Notes: generated by a model not told the origin, from the sequence alone. Positions 34,699 to 44,340 are shown, counted from the first letter of the stretch. The stretch: DNA of 64,000 bases from Woeseiaceae bacterium (GCA_021773035.1 JAJFKU010000052.1:134040-198039), one strand, 5' to 3'. Made by a program: numbers and translations.

Positions 34699-36639
34699 CT
34701 ATCGACGGACAAGTATGGGCGGCAACGGATAGTTCAGTGTCGCGCAGACAGCGCGAATCAGCTCTGCCTCTGCGATGGCCAGCACGCCGTCGTGCGCGGC
34801 CGTTGCACTGATAGCGCGAAGCAGAGACTCTTGTCCTTTGCTGTTGAGCCCCAGCAGGACGTCCAGGTTGCGATTGAGAGCGGTGACCGTAAGATCGCGA
34901 TCCGACTGATACTCATGCTGCTGCGCCCATGGGCCCAGTGTCGCTATCCCGGCCTGGAGCGCGGCGCTGCGTTTTGCGTCCGAGTCGTGGCCGTAGTCCG
35001 CGAGGATTCCTAACAGATTCGTTGCTGCTGCCTGCATTTCGCCGCGCTTTGCACGCACCGCTTCGCGCCTGCCACTTGGGTCTGCTGCACGGCCCAGGCT
35101 ACTCATCATGATGCGATAGAAGCAGAACTCGAACAGCTCGATTTCGCCGTCGATTTCGATCAGCCGGGTTGTCAATGAGACCAGATACGACAGCTCCTGA
35201 GTCGGTCGCAGTTTTAACGCCGGGAATGCGATTTCCAGCAGCGGTAGCCGAAACTCTGCGCCGGTAGTGGCCAGTTCGTCGTAGTAACGTCGTACGAATT
35301 CGGTACGCTGTGTTCCCAGCTGTTCATTGAGCAGGGAGAACTGGCGCTCTACGATCTGTCCCGAACGATCGAGTACGAGCGCAACAGCAAGCAGGTAAGC
35401 GAACTCCGACGAGTGTGCTGCGTCATACAGTTGCATTGGAATAGATGCCCGCAGGTTTCCGGCGAATTGCACATGCTCGTTGTCCGGTTGGCCGACGGTT
35501 TCGGCGATGGAGTCGGCGAGCACTGTTGTGCCACCGCTTGCGAATGCGGTGCTCACGTCGCCGGAAAACGCAGCATGCCGCGCTTCCCCGCTGCTATCGA
35601 TTGGCCGCTGTCGCGGGTCGACACGAGGGAAATCGGATGACCTGAAGTTGGGATCGAGCGCTTGAATCCGGTCGAGCAGGGGTGGGTGTGTTGCAAAAAA
35701 ACCGGCAAGCTTTGCGCCGCTGCCGAAAAGCATGTGGCTGACTTCCTCGGGATCTGTTGCGCTAATCGTCGAACCGGCACTATAGCCGCCGATTTTCTTC
35801 AGGGCATTGGCGATGCCTCTGCTTTGTCGCGTGAACTGCACCGCGGATGCGTCGGCCAGGTACTCGCGTTGCCGGGACACGCCTGCCTTGATGATACGTG
35901 CAAAGAAGACTCCGATACCGCCGAGGACGACGAGGCCGAGCCCAATCATCAAGGCGACGGGTGCGCCGCGGTTGCGGCGACTGGACACGATGCTTGTGTG
36001 GTAGCCGCCGCGAATAATCAGCCGGCCTATCAGGCCCAGTACCATTATTCCGAACAAGACACCCATGAGGCGTATGTTGAGTTTCATATCGCCGTTGAGA
36101 ATGTGGCTGAACTCGTGAGCAATGACGCCCTGTAATTCGTCGCGATCGAGGAGTTCCAGCGTACCCCGGGTGACGGCGACTGCGGCATCGCTCGTGGAAT
36201 AGCCGGCCGCAAACGCGTTGATTCCACGTTCTTCTTCAAGGACGTAGATTTCCGGGACAGGCACACCCGATGCAATCGCCATCTCCTCAACGACGTTGCG
36301 CAATCGGCGGCGTAAGGGGTCCTGCACATCGGTTGCTATCAGCGTGCCGCCCATGTCGGCCGCAACGCGGCCGCCACCTGTTGACAGGACCGAGGTCTTA
36401 TAGAGGCTGGAGCCTAGAATAAACAAGGTCGAAATGACCGCGGTTCCTACGAGAATCGGCGCCTGTTGCTGAATGAACTGGGCCAGCGTGTAACCGTAGG
36501 TCGTCTGCGACACCGTAAACAAAGCGAAACCAACGATTGCGGTGACACCAAGGACAATCGCAATCGTGGCGACGATATAGGCAATGACCAGGCGCCGCGA
36601 CGAACGGCGCGCCTGATCCTGTGCAGCAAAAAAATTCAC
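34699..36639 (-). CDS. membrane M48 family metalloprotease (HtpX-like, extended)
   Basis: The product is 646 residues from GTG 36639. Two N-terminal helices (about 18-42 and 58-78) precede the zinc protease domain with HEFSHILNGD (H-E-x-x-H), and a third Glu in RQREYLADASAVQF. Two further helices lie at about 185-245. The C-terminal 300 residues (after about 345) are a cytoplasmic helical extension absent from E. coli HtpX (287 residues). Such long M48 proteins are commonly paired with lemA, as here: lemA ends 16 bases upstream of this gene. The expected role is membrane protein quality control. The start is GTG with a weak ribosome binding site, so translation may depend on lemA. Confidence 0.92.
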   Translation of the reverse strand: MNFFAAQDQARRSSRRLVIAYIVATIAIVLGVTAIVGFALFTVSQTTYGYTLAQFIQQQAPILVGTAVISTLFILGSSLYKTSVLSTGGGRVAADMGGTLIATDVQDPLRRRLRNVVEEMAIASGVPVPEIYVLEEERGINAFAAGYSTSDAAVAVTRGTLELLDRDELQGVIAHEFSHILNGDMKLNIRLMGVLFGIMVLGLIGRLIIRGGYHTSIVSSRRNRGAPVALMIGLGLVVLGGIGVFFARIIKAGVSRQREYLADASAVQFTRQSRGIANALKKIGGYSAGSTISATDPEEVSHMLFGSGAKLAGFFATHPPLLDRIQALDPNFRSSDFPRVDPRQRPIDSSGEARHAAFSGDVSTAFASGGTTVLADSIAETVGQPDNEHVQFAGNLRASIPMQLYDAAHSSEFAYLLAVALVLDRSGQIVERQFSLLNEQLGTQRTEFVRRYYDELATTGAEFRLPLLEIAFPALKLRPTQELSYLVSLTTRLIEIDGEIELFEFCFYRIMMSSLGRAADPSGRREAVRAKRGEMQAAATNLLGILADYGHDSDAKRSAALQAGIATLGPWAQQHEYQSDRDLTVTALNRNLDVLLGLNSKGQESLLRAISATAAHDGVLAIAEAELIRAVCATLNYPLPPILVRR

Positions 36640-36655
36640 CTGCGGTTAACGGCTT

Positions 36656-37243
36656 CTAGAAAGAGACTTCCGGTGCATCGCGTTTTTCCTCACTGTCGAT
36701 TTCGAGGAAGCTGGCGAGTTCGAAGCTAAAGAATCCGGCAATGAGGTTGTTCGGGAAATTCTCCACCGAGTTATTGAAAACGAGAACGGCGTCGTTGAAC
36801 GCCTGCCGGGAAAAGGCAACTTTGTTCTCGGTACTGGCGAGCTCCTCCTGAAACTGCATCATATTTTGATTCGCCTTAAGATCAGGATAAGCTTCGGACA
36901 GCGCGAACAGCCGGCCCAGAGCACTGCCGAGTGCGCCTTCCGAGGCGCCGAGCTTTTTCATGGCGGCGGCGTTAGCGGGATCGGCTTTTGCGGCGTCCAG
37001 GCTGGAGACAGCGCTGTTGCGGGCTTGAATGACGGCCTCGAGAGTTTCCCGCTCGTGTTTCATGTAGCCTTTGACGGCCTCGACGAGGTTCGGGATGAGG
37101 TCGTAGCGTCGAGTGAGCTGCACGTCGATCTGAGCGAATGCATTGCGTACGCCGTTGCGTTGGTTGACGAGGCGGTTGTAGATACCGACGCCCCACATAA
37201 TTACCGCGGCGATGATGCCCAGGAATATCAGAAATGAAGTCAC
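36656..37243 (-). CDS. lemA: LemA family protein
   Basis: The product is 195 residues from GTG 37243 behind AAGGAG. One N-terminal helix (FLIFLGIIAAVIMWGVGIYN) anchors it in the inner membrane. The rest is a four-helix bundle with NGVRNAFAQIDVQLTRRYDL, IPNLVEAVKGYMKHE and YPDLKANQNMMQFQEELAST, all family hallmarks. The function of LemA is unsettled, but it is regularly encoded with M48 proteases, as here. The first ten bases overlap the start of the divergent apbE gene. Confidence 0.95.
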   Translation of the reverse strand: MTSFLIFLGIIAAVIMWGVGIYNRLVNQRNGVRNAFAQIDVQLTRRYDLIPNLVEAVKGYMKHERETLEAVIQARNSAVSSLDAAKADPANAAAMKKLGASEGALGSALGRLFALSEAYPDLKANQNMMQFQEELASTENKVAFSRQAFNDAVLVFNNSVENFPNNLIAGFFSFELASFLEIDSEEKRDAPEVSF

Positions 37244-38268
37244 TGTTCCGCTCCTTGTATAAGTGCTGTGAGTCCAAGCATAACCTCAGCTTCGGGCCAA
37301 CACTAGCGGCGCTGGCGCTGCTGCTTACGCCGGCCGCGGCATTCGCAGAGTGGATAGGCGATGCTCGTCCGATGATGGGTACCGAGGTCAGCGTCTACCT
37401 CTGGAGCGATGACCCGCAGGCCGGTCGCGCCGCGCTTGAAGCCGTTTTTCTGGAGGCGAGTCGAATCGACCGCCTCATGAGTACCTACAAAGATGAGAGC
37501 GAAATCTCCGAAATCAACCGGCAGGCTGCGCAATCTGCCATGGTTGTAGGTGAGGAGCTTTATGAGCTGATCCGCCGCTCGATCGAAATTTCACGGTTGA
37601 CGGACGGAGCGTTTGACATCACTTACGACAGTGTCGGCCAGTATTACGATTTTCGCCGCCAGCAGCGACCGGACGAGCAGACCGTCGAGTCTGAGCTTCC
37701 GAATATCGACTTTCGGCATCTGCAGCTGAACGACGAGGCGAGGACGGTGGGCTTCAGACAAGCGGGTGTTCGAATTAATCTTGGCGGTATCGCCAAGGGC
37801 TACGTTGTGGAGAGAGGCATCGACATCCTGCGCTCCAGGGGCGTCAACAATGCGATCGTGACCGCCGGCGGGGATTCGCGCTTGTTGGGTGATCGGCGCG
37901 GCAGACCCTGGATGGTCGGTATCCGCGATCCGCGAAAAGAGGGTGAGGTTGCGATTTCAGTGCCGCTCGAAGACGAGGCGGTTTCCACGTCCGGCGACTA
38001 CGAGCGTTTCTTCGACGAAGACGGCGTTCGCTATCATCACATCATTCATCCCGGTACCGGCACCCCTGCAGGAGGCGTTCACAGCGCCACGGTGTTCGGT
38101 TCCGACGCGGTCGTTACCGACGCGTTATCGACCAGCGTGTTCGTCATGGGTGTGGACAAGGGCCTGCGGATGATCGCGACTCTCGATGGCTATGAAAGTA
38201 TCGTGATTGACGCTGATGGTCGCGTTTTCTTCTCCGATGGGCTGCAAAAACCTCAACGTCCGGATTAG
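37234..38268 (+). CDS. apbE: FAD:protein FMN transferase
   Basis: ApbE attaches FMN covalently to Thr or Ser of flavoproteins such as NqrB, NqrC and RnfG in the periplasm. The product is 344 residues from ATG 37234, preceded by AGGAA. The signal peptide is long (cleavage after AAFAEW, about residue 37). Family motifs are intact: RPMMGTEVSVYL, ASRIDRLMSTYKDESEIS, INLGGIAKGYVVERG, the metal-binding region VTAGGDSRLLG, HHIIHPGTGTPAGG and DALSTSVFVMG. No Nqr or Rnf genes are in the window. The gene starts inside the 5' end of lemA on the other strand. Confidence 0.93.
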   Translation: MKSLFRSLYKCCESKHNLSFGPTLAALALLLTPAAAFAEWIGDARPMMGTEVSVYLWSDDPQAGRAALEAVFLEASRIDRLMSTYKDESEISEINRQAAQSAMVVGEELYELIRRSIEISRLTDGAFDITYDSVGQYYDFRRQQRPDEQTVESELPNIDFRHLQLNDEARTVGFRQAGVRINLGGIAKGYVVERGIDILRSRGVNNAIVTAGGDSRLLGDRRGRPWMVGIRDPRKEGEVAISVPLEDEAVSTSGDYERFFDEDGVRYHHIIHPGTGTPAGGVHSATVFGSDAVVTDALSTSVFVMGVDKGLRMIATLDGYESIVIDADGRVFFSDGLQKPQRPD

Positions 38269-38563
38269 GACTAACGCGTAAAAAAACCGCGTATGTCGCT
38301 GAAAGGCGACGGATATTCACTTTAAATTCAGGCTGATACGCCTATTATGGGTGTCACGCGGCAGCATCAAAAAATCGTTGGGAAAGGTATCGATTTAACG
38401 TAATCTGGTAGAGTCTGTGCGGCTGCTCTGCTGTACAAATTCGTGGTCATTATGTTCAGGAAATCCGGGCATTTGTGACGATTATCACGCCCGGGGACGG
38501 GCATGGCTGTCACCATTCGGGGTCGTCGGAAGGAATCGAGCGAGCAATACAAGGAATGGACTG
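38269..38563. promoter_or_regulatory. 295-base gap between apbE and the TlpA-like gene
   Basis: No gene is seen. An in-frame upstream ATG at 38417 would give an extension without signal-peptide character, so I leave this stretch as regulatory. It contains a CRP-like site at 38474-38489 and a ribosome binding site (AAGGA at 38553-38557) for the next gene. Confidence 0.5.
38474..38489. promoter_or_regulatory. possible CRP/Vfr-type binding site
   Basis: TGTGACGATTATCACG has the form TGTGA-N6-TCACr, a near match to the CRP consensus, in an AT-rich flank (ATT before it). It lies 75 bases before the start of the TlpA-like gene. No matching -10 was firmly located, so function is unproven. Confidence 0.4.
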
Positions 38564-39061
38564 ATGAAAATCAAGAACTTATCTCTCGGGCTAATCGTCT
38601 CCGTTTTTGCGGCAACGGCGCTCGCGTCTTCGGGCCTTACGGGCCAGTCGGCGCCGGACTTCGCACTCAAGAGTTCGACGGGTGAAAACCTGCGGCTCTC
38701 GGAGTATCGCGGCGATGTCGTCATGATCAATTTCTGGGCGACCTGGTGCGGTCCGTGCCGTCAGGAAATGCCGCTGCTGGACGAGTTGTACGAGCGCTAT
38801 GGACGTGTGGGTTTCAACCTGTTGGGCGTGAACATCGATGATGACTCTCGTCGCGCGATGCAAATGATCGATGAACTCGGAGTGAGCTTCCCGGTGTTGT
38901 TCGATGCGCGCAAAGAAGTCAGCAAGCTCTACAACGTGGATGCAATGCCGGTAACCGTGCTTGTGGATCGCGAAGGTAACGTTCGCTATGTGCACCAGGG
39001 CTATAAGCCCGGCTACGAGGAAATGTATCTCGACCAGGTCCGTTCGTTGCTCAGAGAGTAA
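38564..39061 (+). CDS. exported TlpA/ResA-type thiol-disulfide protein
   Basis: The product is 165 residues from ATG 38564, which follows AAGGA and begins a good signal peptide (MKIKNLSLGLIVSVFAATAL, cleavage near ALASS). The thioredoxin fold has the redox motif WCGPCRQEMP, the domain start GQSAPDFALKSS and a cis-Pro in DAMPVTVLVDR. Such proteins reduce disulfides in the periplasm, often for cytochrome c or assembly of envelope complexes. It is followed 30 bases later by the operon of TPR and ExbB/ExbD genes and may be its first gene, supplying a redox step for Cys-containing partners. Confidence 0.9.
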   Translation: MKIKNLSLGLIVSVFAATALASSGLTGQSAPDFALKSSTGENLRLSEYRGDVVMINFWATWCGPCRQEMPLLDELYERYGRVGFNLLGVNIDDDSRRAMQMIDELGVSFPVLFDARKEVSKLYNVDAMPVTVLVDREGNVRYVHQGYKPGYEEMYLDQVRSLLRE

Positions 39062-39091
39062 CGAAGACTTCGGTCGGCAGGAGAAAAGATA

Positions 39092-39637
39092 GTGACAAAG
39101 ACATTAATAAGTCTGATTGCCGTAACAGCTCTCGCTTTCAGCGTAACGACGGTAGCGCAGGACAACGGGCAGACGGAATCCCGTGAGGAGTTCCGCAGCC
39201 TCGATCAGGATGTGCAAACGCTGAAAAAGGAAGTGCTCGACCTGAACAGAGATCTATTTCTGCTCGAGGAAGAGTTGCTGTTCCCGGCCAACTCGCAGGT
39301 CGCTTTCTTTATCTCCATGGATGTTGGCGAGTACTTCGAACTGGACTCGGTCAATCTGAAGATCGACGGTAAGGAGGTTGCCAACTACCTCTATACGGAA
39401 CGTGAGGCAGATGCGCTGATTCGTGGCGGTGTACATCGGGTACACATGGCCAACCTGAAAACCGGTGACCACGAACTGGTCGCTGTATTTACGGGTAAAG
39501 GTCCGCATGTACGGGACTACCGGCGTGGCGCTACGCTGAACTTCGATAAGGGCATCGGCGCAAAATACGTCGAGCTCGAAATCACCGACCGCGTAAAGAA
39601 ACAACAGCCCGAATTTGTCATCAAGGAATGGGAGTGA
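39092..39637 (+). CDS. periplasmic protein of unknown function, head of the TPR/ExbBD operon
   Basis: The product is 181 residues from GTG 39092. A signal peptide (cleavage after TTVAQ) is followed by a short coiled coil (RSLDQDVQTLKKEVLDLNRD) and a beta-rich domain of about 110 residues (SQVAFFISMDVGEYFELDSV, then GDHELVAVFTGKGPHVRDYR). I do not recognise the fold. Similar proteins are sometimes labelled as AraC regulators in databases, but no helix-turn-helix is present and the signal peptide argues against it. The domain looks like an Ig-like or PEGA-like ligand module. Its fixed place before the TPR genes suggests an envelope partner of the ExbB/ExbD machine. Confidence 0.75.
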   Translation: MTKTLISLIAVTALAFSVTTVAQDNGQTESREEFRSLDQDVQTLKKEVLDLNRDLFLLEEELLFPANSQVAFFISMDVGEYFELDSVNLKIDGKEVANYLYTEREADALIRGGVHRVHMANLKTGDHELVAVFTGKGPHVRDYRRGATLNFDKGIGAKYVELEITDRVKKQQPEFVIKEWE

Positions 39638-39640
39638 TTT

Positions 39641-41518
39641 TTGCGACGAAATCGCTCCATAGCTAGTTTTCTGCGTTCGCTCCTTGTCCTGCTGGCATTA
39701 ACGATGCCGGCCGCACATGCGGCGAAAAGCGACAGGGAACCTATCGTCGTTCAGGACCCACAATACGGTGAGGTCCTGTTCTATTTTTATCAGGAAGACT
39801 ATTTTCCGGCGATCGTTCGTTTGCTGGCGGCACAGAATCAGCAACAGCTCAATGACCATGCCGAGGAAGCCGAGCTCCTGTTGGGTGGCATGTATCTCTC
39901 TTACGGTCACCACCTGGAGGCGGCCGCGATCTTCGAGCGCATGCTTGCCGATAACGTTTCGACAGACGTCCGTGATCGCACCTGGTTCTTCCTGGCAAAG
40001 ATATGGTACCAGCGTGGTTACCATGAAAAATCACAACAGGCACTGGGCTACATTGAGCAGGAGTTGCCGAAGAATCTGCAGCGCGAAGCACTTAATCTGC
40101 AGGCGCAGATTCTGATCGATGCCGGTGAATACGATCGAGCGATCGCATTGTTGCAAAACTGGAACGACAAAACAGAGTGGGCGAGTTACGCCAAGTTTAA
40201 TATTGGTGTTGCACTGGTCCGCAGTGGACGCGTTGCCGAAGCGCAGGAACTGCTCAGCGATCTCGGTAATCTGAATCCGTTTAATGAAGAACTGGCGTCG
40301 CTTCGCGATAAAGCCAACCTCGCCCTGGGTTACGCCTTGTTGCAGGACGACCAATCGCAGGCGGCAAAGGCGCCACTGCAGCGTGTTCGCCTGGAAGGCC
40401 CGTTTTCGAATAAAGCACTGCTGGGTGTCGGGTGGGCCGATGCCGAGATGGATAACTACCAGCGTGCGCTAGTGCCCTGGATGGAGTTACGCAGTCGCGA
40501 CCTGCTGGATTCGGCGGTGCAGGAATCGATGCTCGCCATACCTTATGCGATGGCCAAACTGGACTCGGTAAGTCAGGCGGCGGATCACTATCTGAACGCG
40601 ATCGAGGCGTTTTATGAAGAAGCGAATCGTCTGGACCGCACTATTGCTCATATTGAATCCGGCGACATGTTCGACGAGTTTTTGTCGGCGGATCCGCTCG
40701 ATAGTACCGGCTGGTACTGGCAGCTTACGGAGCTTCCGGAAGGACCTGAGGCTCGCTACCTGTTCCATCTTCTCGCAACCCACGAATTTCAGGAAGGTCT
40801 GAAAAACTATCGGGATTTGAACTACCTAAACCGCAACCTCGCGAGCTGGATGGATAGCATTGAGGTCTACGGCGCGATGCTTGAAACGCGTAAGGAAGCC
40901 TACGCTCAGCGCTTGCCACGCGTTGAGGGAGCACTCGCTCGCGCGGATTTGGACGGCATGGTCAACCGTAAGCTGGAATTCGATTCCACCTTAAATAACA
41001 TAGAAGAGGGCCGTGACTGGCTCGCGCTGGCTACCAAGACCGAGTTCGAGATGTGGGGCGAGATAACCGGCCTTGAAAATACGCCGGCGCTGCAGGCGGA
41101 TATTCCAGAAGCGGCTGAAGTGCTCGACAAGATTCGCTTGTTGAAAGGTGTGTTGCAGTGGCAGCTCGAGCGTGAGTTCAAGGACCGTCTGTGGCGCATT
41201 CGACGTAATCTTAACGACGCTGGTGAGGCGCTGGTGGCGACGCAGCGTTCGCGCCGGCAAATCGATGAGACGATACGTAACGAGCCGCTTAAGTTTGCAG
41301 AGTTTAGCGATCGTGTTTATGGCCTCGGGCCGCGCGTGCAAAGCGTTTCTTTACAGGTTGATGAGGCGCTTGCGAAACAGCGTGTCTTCCTGCAGGCGAT
41401 AGCTGTGGGAGAGCTGCAGGCGCAGAAACAGCGCCTCGATACCTATACTGTTCAGGCGCGGTTTGCGTTAGCGGCAATTTACGATGTCGCAGCGACTGCC
41501 GGGGAGGCGGTGCAATGA
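39641..41518 (+). CDS. exported TPR-repeat protein
   Basis: The product is 625 residues from TTG 39641, three bases after the previous stop. A signal peptide (SLLVLLALTMPAAHAA) precedes tetratricopeptide-like helix pairs in the first 310 residues (HHLEAAAIFERMLAD, EYDRAIALLQNWN, NYQRALVPWMEL). The second half is mostly helical with long coiled-coil stretches and no enzymatic motif. It is probably a periplasmic scaffold of the ExbB/ExbD complex. The gene overlaps the next TPR gene by ATGA, so their products are likely made in fixed ratio. Confidence 0.85.
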   Translation: MRRNRSIASFLRSLLVLLALTMPAAHAAKSDREPIVVQDPQYGEVLFYFYQEDYFPAIVRLLAAQNQQQLNDHAEEAELLLGGMYLSYGHHLEAAAIFERMLADNVSTDVRDRTWFFLAKIWYQRGYHEKSQQALGYIEQELPKNLQREALNLQAQILIDAGEYDRAIALLQNWNDKTEWASYAKFNIGVALVRSGRVAEAQELLSDLGNLNPFNEELASLRDKANLALGYALLQDDQSQAAKAPLQRVRLEGPFSNKALLGVGWADAEMDNYQRALVPWMELRSRDLLDSAVQESMLAIPYAMAKLDSVSQAADHYLNAIEAFYEEANRLDRTIAHIESGDMFDEFLSADPLDSTGWYWQLTELPEGPEARYLFHLLATHEFQEGLKNYRDLNYLNRNLASWMDSIEVYGAMLETRKEAYAQRLPRVEGALARADLDGMVNRKLEFDSTLNNIEEGRDWLALATKTEFEMWGEITGLENTPALQADIPEAAEVLDKIRLLKGVLQWQLEREFKDRLWRIRRNLNDAGEALVATQRSRRQIDETIRNEPLKFAEFSDRVYGLGPRVQSVSLQVDEALAKQRVFLQAIAVGELQAQKQRLDTYTVQARFALAAIYDVAATAGEAVQ

Positions 41519-44340
41519 CGGCCCGCCAGTCACTTCGTGCACTGACAGCGCTCTCGCTGCTGACGCTTGCAATGCCGGCGCTAAATGCGGCCGGCGTGAA
41601 GGAATCGGACACGATCAAGAGTCTCGAAAAGAAAGAGGTCCAGATTCGGCCGGGCAAAGTTATTCTGGGCAGCTCGGACCTGGCCCGCGATAACTACCGC
41701 GCGTTTCTGGATCTGGTCTCGGATGACCCGGAACTGCGGGCTGAAGCAATGCGGCGCTTGGGTGATCTCGAACTCGAGGCGACGGAAACACAGCAGCTGG
41801 CTGAGAATATAGACGCCCTGGACCAGGGCGGTTACAACAATGCAGTCAGTCTCTATCAGCAGCTATTGGAGGCGTATCCGGACTACCGCCGCAACGACAC
41901 GGTGCTTTACCAGCTGGCGCGGGCCTACGAAACCGGTGGCCGCACCGACGAAGCGCTCGAAGTACTCGACGAGTTGGTCGGCAAATTTCCGGACACGCCG
42001 CTCATCGACGAAGTGCAGTTTCGTCGTGGCGAGATGTTGTTCCTGCGAAAGCGCTACAACGATTCGGAGATGGCTTATAAGGTTGTCGTCGAATACGGCG
42101 ACGCGTCGCGTTTCTATGAGCAGTCGCTTTACAAACTCGGGTGGTCGCAGTTCAAGCTTGCCTGGCACGAAGAGAGTCTGAGCCCGTTTTTCGAGCTGCT
42201 TGATCGTAAGATCGGCGATATCGAAATCGACGAAGGCGAAGAGCGCCTGCAAAGCCTGAAACGCGCCGAACGAGAGCTTGTCGAGGACACCTTCCGCGTA
42301 CTCAGCATCAGTTTTTCCTATATGGATGGTGCGGCGAGTATCGATTCCTTTCTGGCGAGCCGTAACAACCCTCACTACAGCTATGCCATCTACCGGAATC
42401 TTGGCGACCTTTATCTCGAAAAACAGCGCTTTCAGGATGCGGCCGTTACCTACGAAGCGTTCGTTGCTCACGATCCCTATCACGCTAAAGCACCGTTGCT
42501 GCAGGTCGAGGCGATCGAGGCCTATAAACAAGGTGGTTTTCCCAGCCTGGTACTCGAAGGCAAAAAAGATTTCGTCGACCGCTATGGTATGGACGGAGAA
42601 TTCTGGGTACGCAATCCGCGCGCAGAGAACACGGAGGTTGCGGCACACCTGAAGGCGAACCTGACCGATCTCGCGCAGTATTACCACGCAGAAGCGCAAA
42701 AAGATGGCCAGAAGAGCGACTATCAGGAAGCGGCCAACTGGTATCGCAAATACCTGGCCTACTTTCCAGGCGAGGCGGACAGCGCGAATACCAACTTCCT
42801 GTTGGCCGAAATCCTGTTTGAGAGCGACGATTTTGAGGCGGCGACCGCTGAATACGAGCGAACCGCTTACGAGTACCCGACGCACGATAAGTCCGGGGAG
42901 GCTGGGTATGCGGCGATTCTGGCGTATCGCGAGCACGAGAAAAACCTGCAGGGCGCTGAGAAAGGCGCATGGCATAGCCTGTACCTCGACAGCGGCCTGA
43001 AGTTTGCCGATACCTATCCCGAACACCCGGAGTCCGGCGCGGTATTGACGACCGTTGCTGAAGACTTGTTTGCGCAAAACCAGTTTGATCTTGCGATTGC
43101 GGTCGGACAGGCGGTAGTAGCGAAACAACCGGCCGTTGACGTGAAACTCTCGCGAACGGCATGGACGGTTATCGCGCATTCTCAGTTCGACCTGAACAAT
43201 TTCGGCGAAGCGGAGGGCGCCTACTACCAGCTGCGAGGTTTTACTCCAGCCGATGACGTTGAGGCTGGCCAGGAGATCAAGGATCGCATCGCTTCGTCTA
43301 TTTACAAGCAGGGCGAGCAGGCGCGCGATAGTGGCGATCTGGAAACGGCCGTCACGCATTTCAGACGTCTCGGCCAGGCAGTGCCGGACTCCGATATTCG
43401 CGCGACGGCGGAATACGATGCGGCGGCGGCCCTGATTAATCTACAGGCCTGGGATCGGGCATCCGGCGTGCTTGAACAGTTTCGCGCGGATTACCCGGAC
43501 AGTGAGTTTTCGGATGACGTTACCCAGAAACTGGCCGTTACCTACCTGGAATCGGGCGATGCCGGGCGAGCGGCTGCTGAATTCGAACGTATCGCAGATG
43601 CTGAATCCAGCGACGCTGACGTACGCCGCGAAGCCTTGTGGAAGGCATCCGACCTATATAAGGACACGGGTGTCCTCGCCAGTGAACAACGGGTACTTAA
43701 CGCCATCTTGTTGCGCTACCCAAATCCGCTGGCGGAATCGATAGAGGCACGCTTCAGGTTGTTGGAGATAGCGCGCGAGCGCGGCAACGACAACGCGGTT
43801 ACAGAGCGTCTTCAGGAACTGGTTCAAGTCGATGCTACGGCGGGTGCACAGCGTTCGGACCGGACGCGTTTTCTGGCGGCAAAGGCATCGCTTGAATTGG
43901 CAGAACCGGTACGGCGTCGTTTCGAGGTCGTGAAACTCTCGCAGCCTTTGGCGAACAGCCTGAAGCTGAAAAAAGAACTGATGGAAGAGGTGATCGCTGC
44001 GTATACCGGAGCAGCCGACTACGGGGTGGCGGAGGTCACAACGGCGGCGACTTACCGTCTTGGTGAGGTATACCAGCAGTTCAGCACGGACCTCATGGGA
44101 TCCGACCGGCCTGCAGAACTGGACGCCGATGCACTTGAACAGTACGAAATTCTGCTCGAGGAACAGGCGTTTCCCTTCGAGGAGAAGGCGATCGACCTTT
44201 ATACAGCGAACGCCGCTCGGGCGCCCGACGGCGTTTACGATGAATGGGTTCAGCGAAGTTTTGAGCGACTGGCGGTACTGATGCCGGCGCGATACGCGAA
44301 AGAGGAGCGCAGTGAAGATGTCGTTACAGCGCTGTACTAG
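41515..44340 (+). CDS. large exported TPR-repeat protein
   Basis: The product is 941 residues from ATG 41515, overlapping the previous stop. The signal peptide ends near NAAGV (about residue 25). TPR-like repeats run through nearly the whole length (YNNAVSLYQQLLEAYPDYRR, RTDEALEVLDELVGKFPD, RFQDAAVTYEAFVAHDPYHA, DFEAATAEYERTAYEYPTHD, NQFDLAIAVGQAVVAKQP, DAGRAAAEFERIADAE). The repeat style (tyrosine and PD at the end of helix B) resembles BamD/CpoB and GldE-region TPR proteins of envelope machines. No catalytic motif is seen. A long antisense open frame inside it is a codon-bias artefact. Confidence 0.88.
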   Translation: MTARQSLRALTALSLLTLAMPALNAAGVKESDTIKSLEKKEVQIRPGKVILGSSDLARDNYRAFLDLVSDDPELRAEAMRRLGDLELEATETQQLAENIDALDQGGYNNAVSLYQQLLEAYPDYRRNDTVLYQLARAYETGGRTDEALEVLDELVGKFPDTPLIDEVQFRRGEMLFLRKRYNDSEMAYKVVVEYGDASRFYEQSLYKLGWSQFKLAWHEESLSPFFELLDRKIGDIEIDEGEERLQSLKRAERELVEDTFRVLSISFSYMDGAASIDSFLASRNNPHYSYAIYRNLGDLYLEKQRFQDAAVTYEAFVAHDPYHAKAPLLQVEAIEAYKQGGFPSLVLEGKKDFVDRYGMDGEFWVRNPRAENTEVAAHLKANLTDLAQYYHAEAQKDGQKSDYQEAANWYRKYLAYFPGEADSANTNFLLAEILFESDDFEAATAEYERTAYEYPTHDKSGEAGYAAILAYREHEKNLQGAEKGAWHSLYLDSGLKFADTYPEHPESGAVLTTVAEDLFAQNQFDLAIAVGQAVVAKQPAVDVKLSRTAWTVIAHSQFDLNNFGEAEGAYYQLRGFTPADDVEAGQEIKDRIASSIYKQGEQARDSGDLETAVTHFRRLGQAVPDSDIRATAEYDAAAALINLQAWDRASGVLEQFRADYPDSEFSDDVTQKLAVTYLESGDAGRAAAEFERIADAESSDADVRREALWKASDLYKDTGVLASEQRVLNAILLRYPNPLAESIEARFRLLEIARERGNDNAVTERLQELVQVDATAGAQRSDRTRFLAAKASLELAEPVRRRFEVVKLSQPLANSLKLKKELMEEVIAAYTGAADYGVAEVTTAATYRLGEVYQQFSTDLMGSDRPAELDADALEQYEILLEEQAFPFEEKAIDLYTANAARAPDGVYDEWVQRSFERLAVLMPARYAKEERSEDVVTALY

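Noticed and set aside
39092-39637. AraC-type regulator label for the first gene of the TPR operon
   Set aside because: The protein has a signal peptide and a beta-rich domain, and no helix-turn-helix is visible.
41863-43359. A 498-residue open frame on the minus strand inside the large TPR gene, and similar long antisense frames (for example 2821-3570, 13201-14118)
   Set aside because: They mirror the codon usage of the real gene on the other strand, show no domain or signal peptide, and lack ribosome binding sites.
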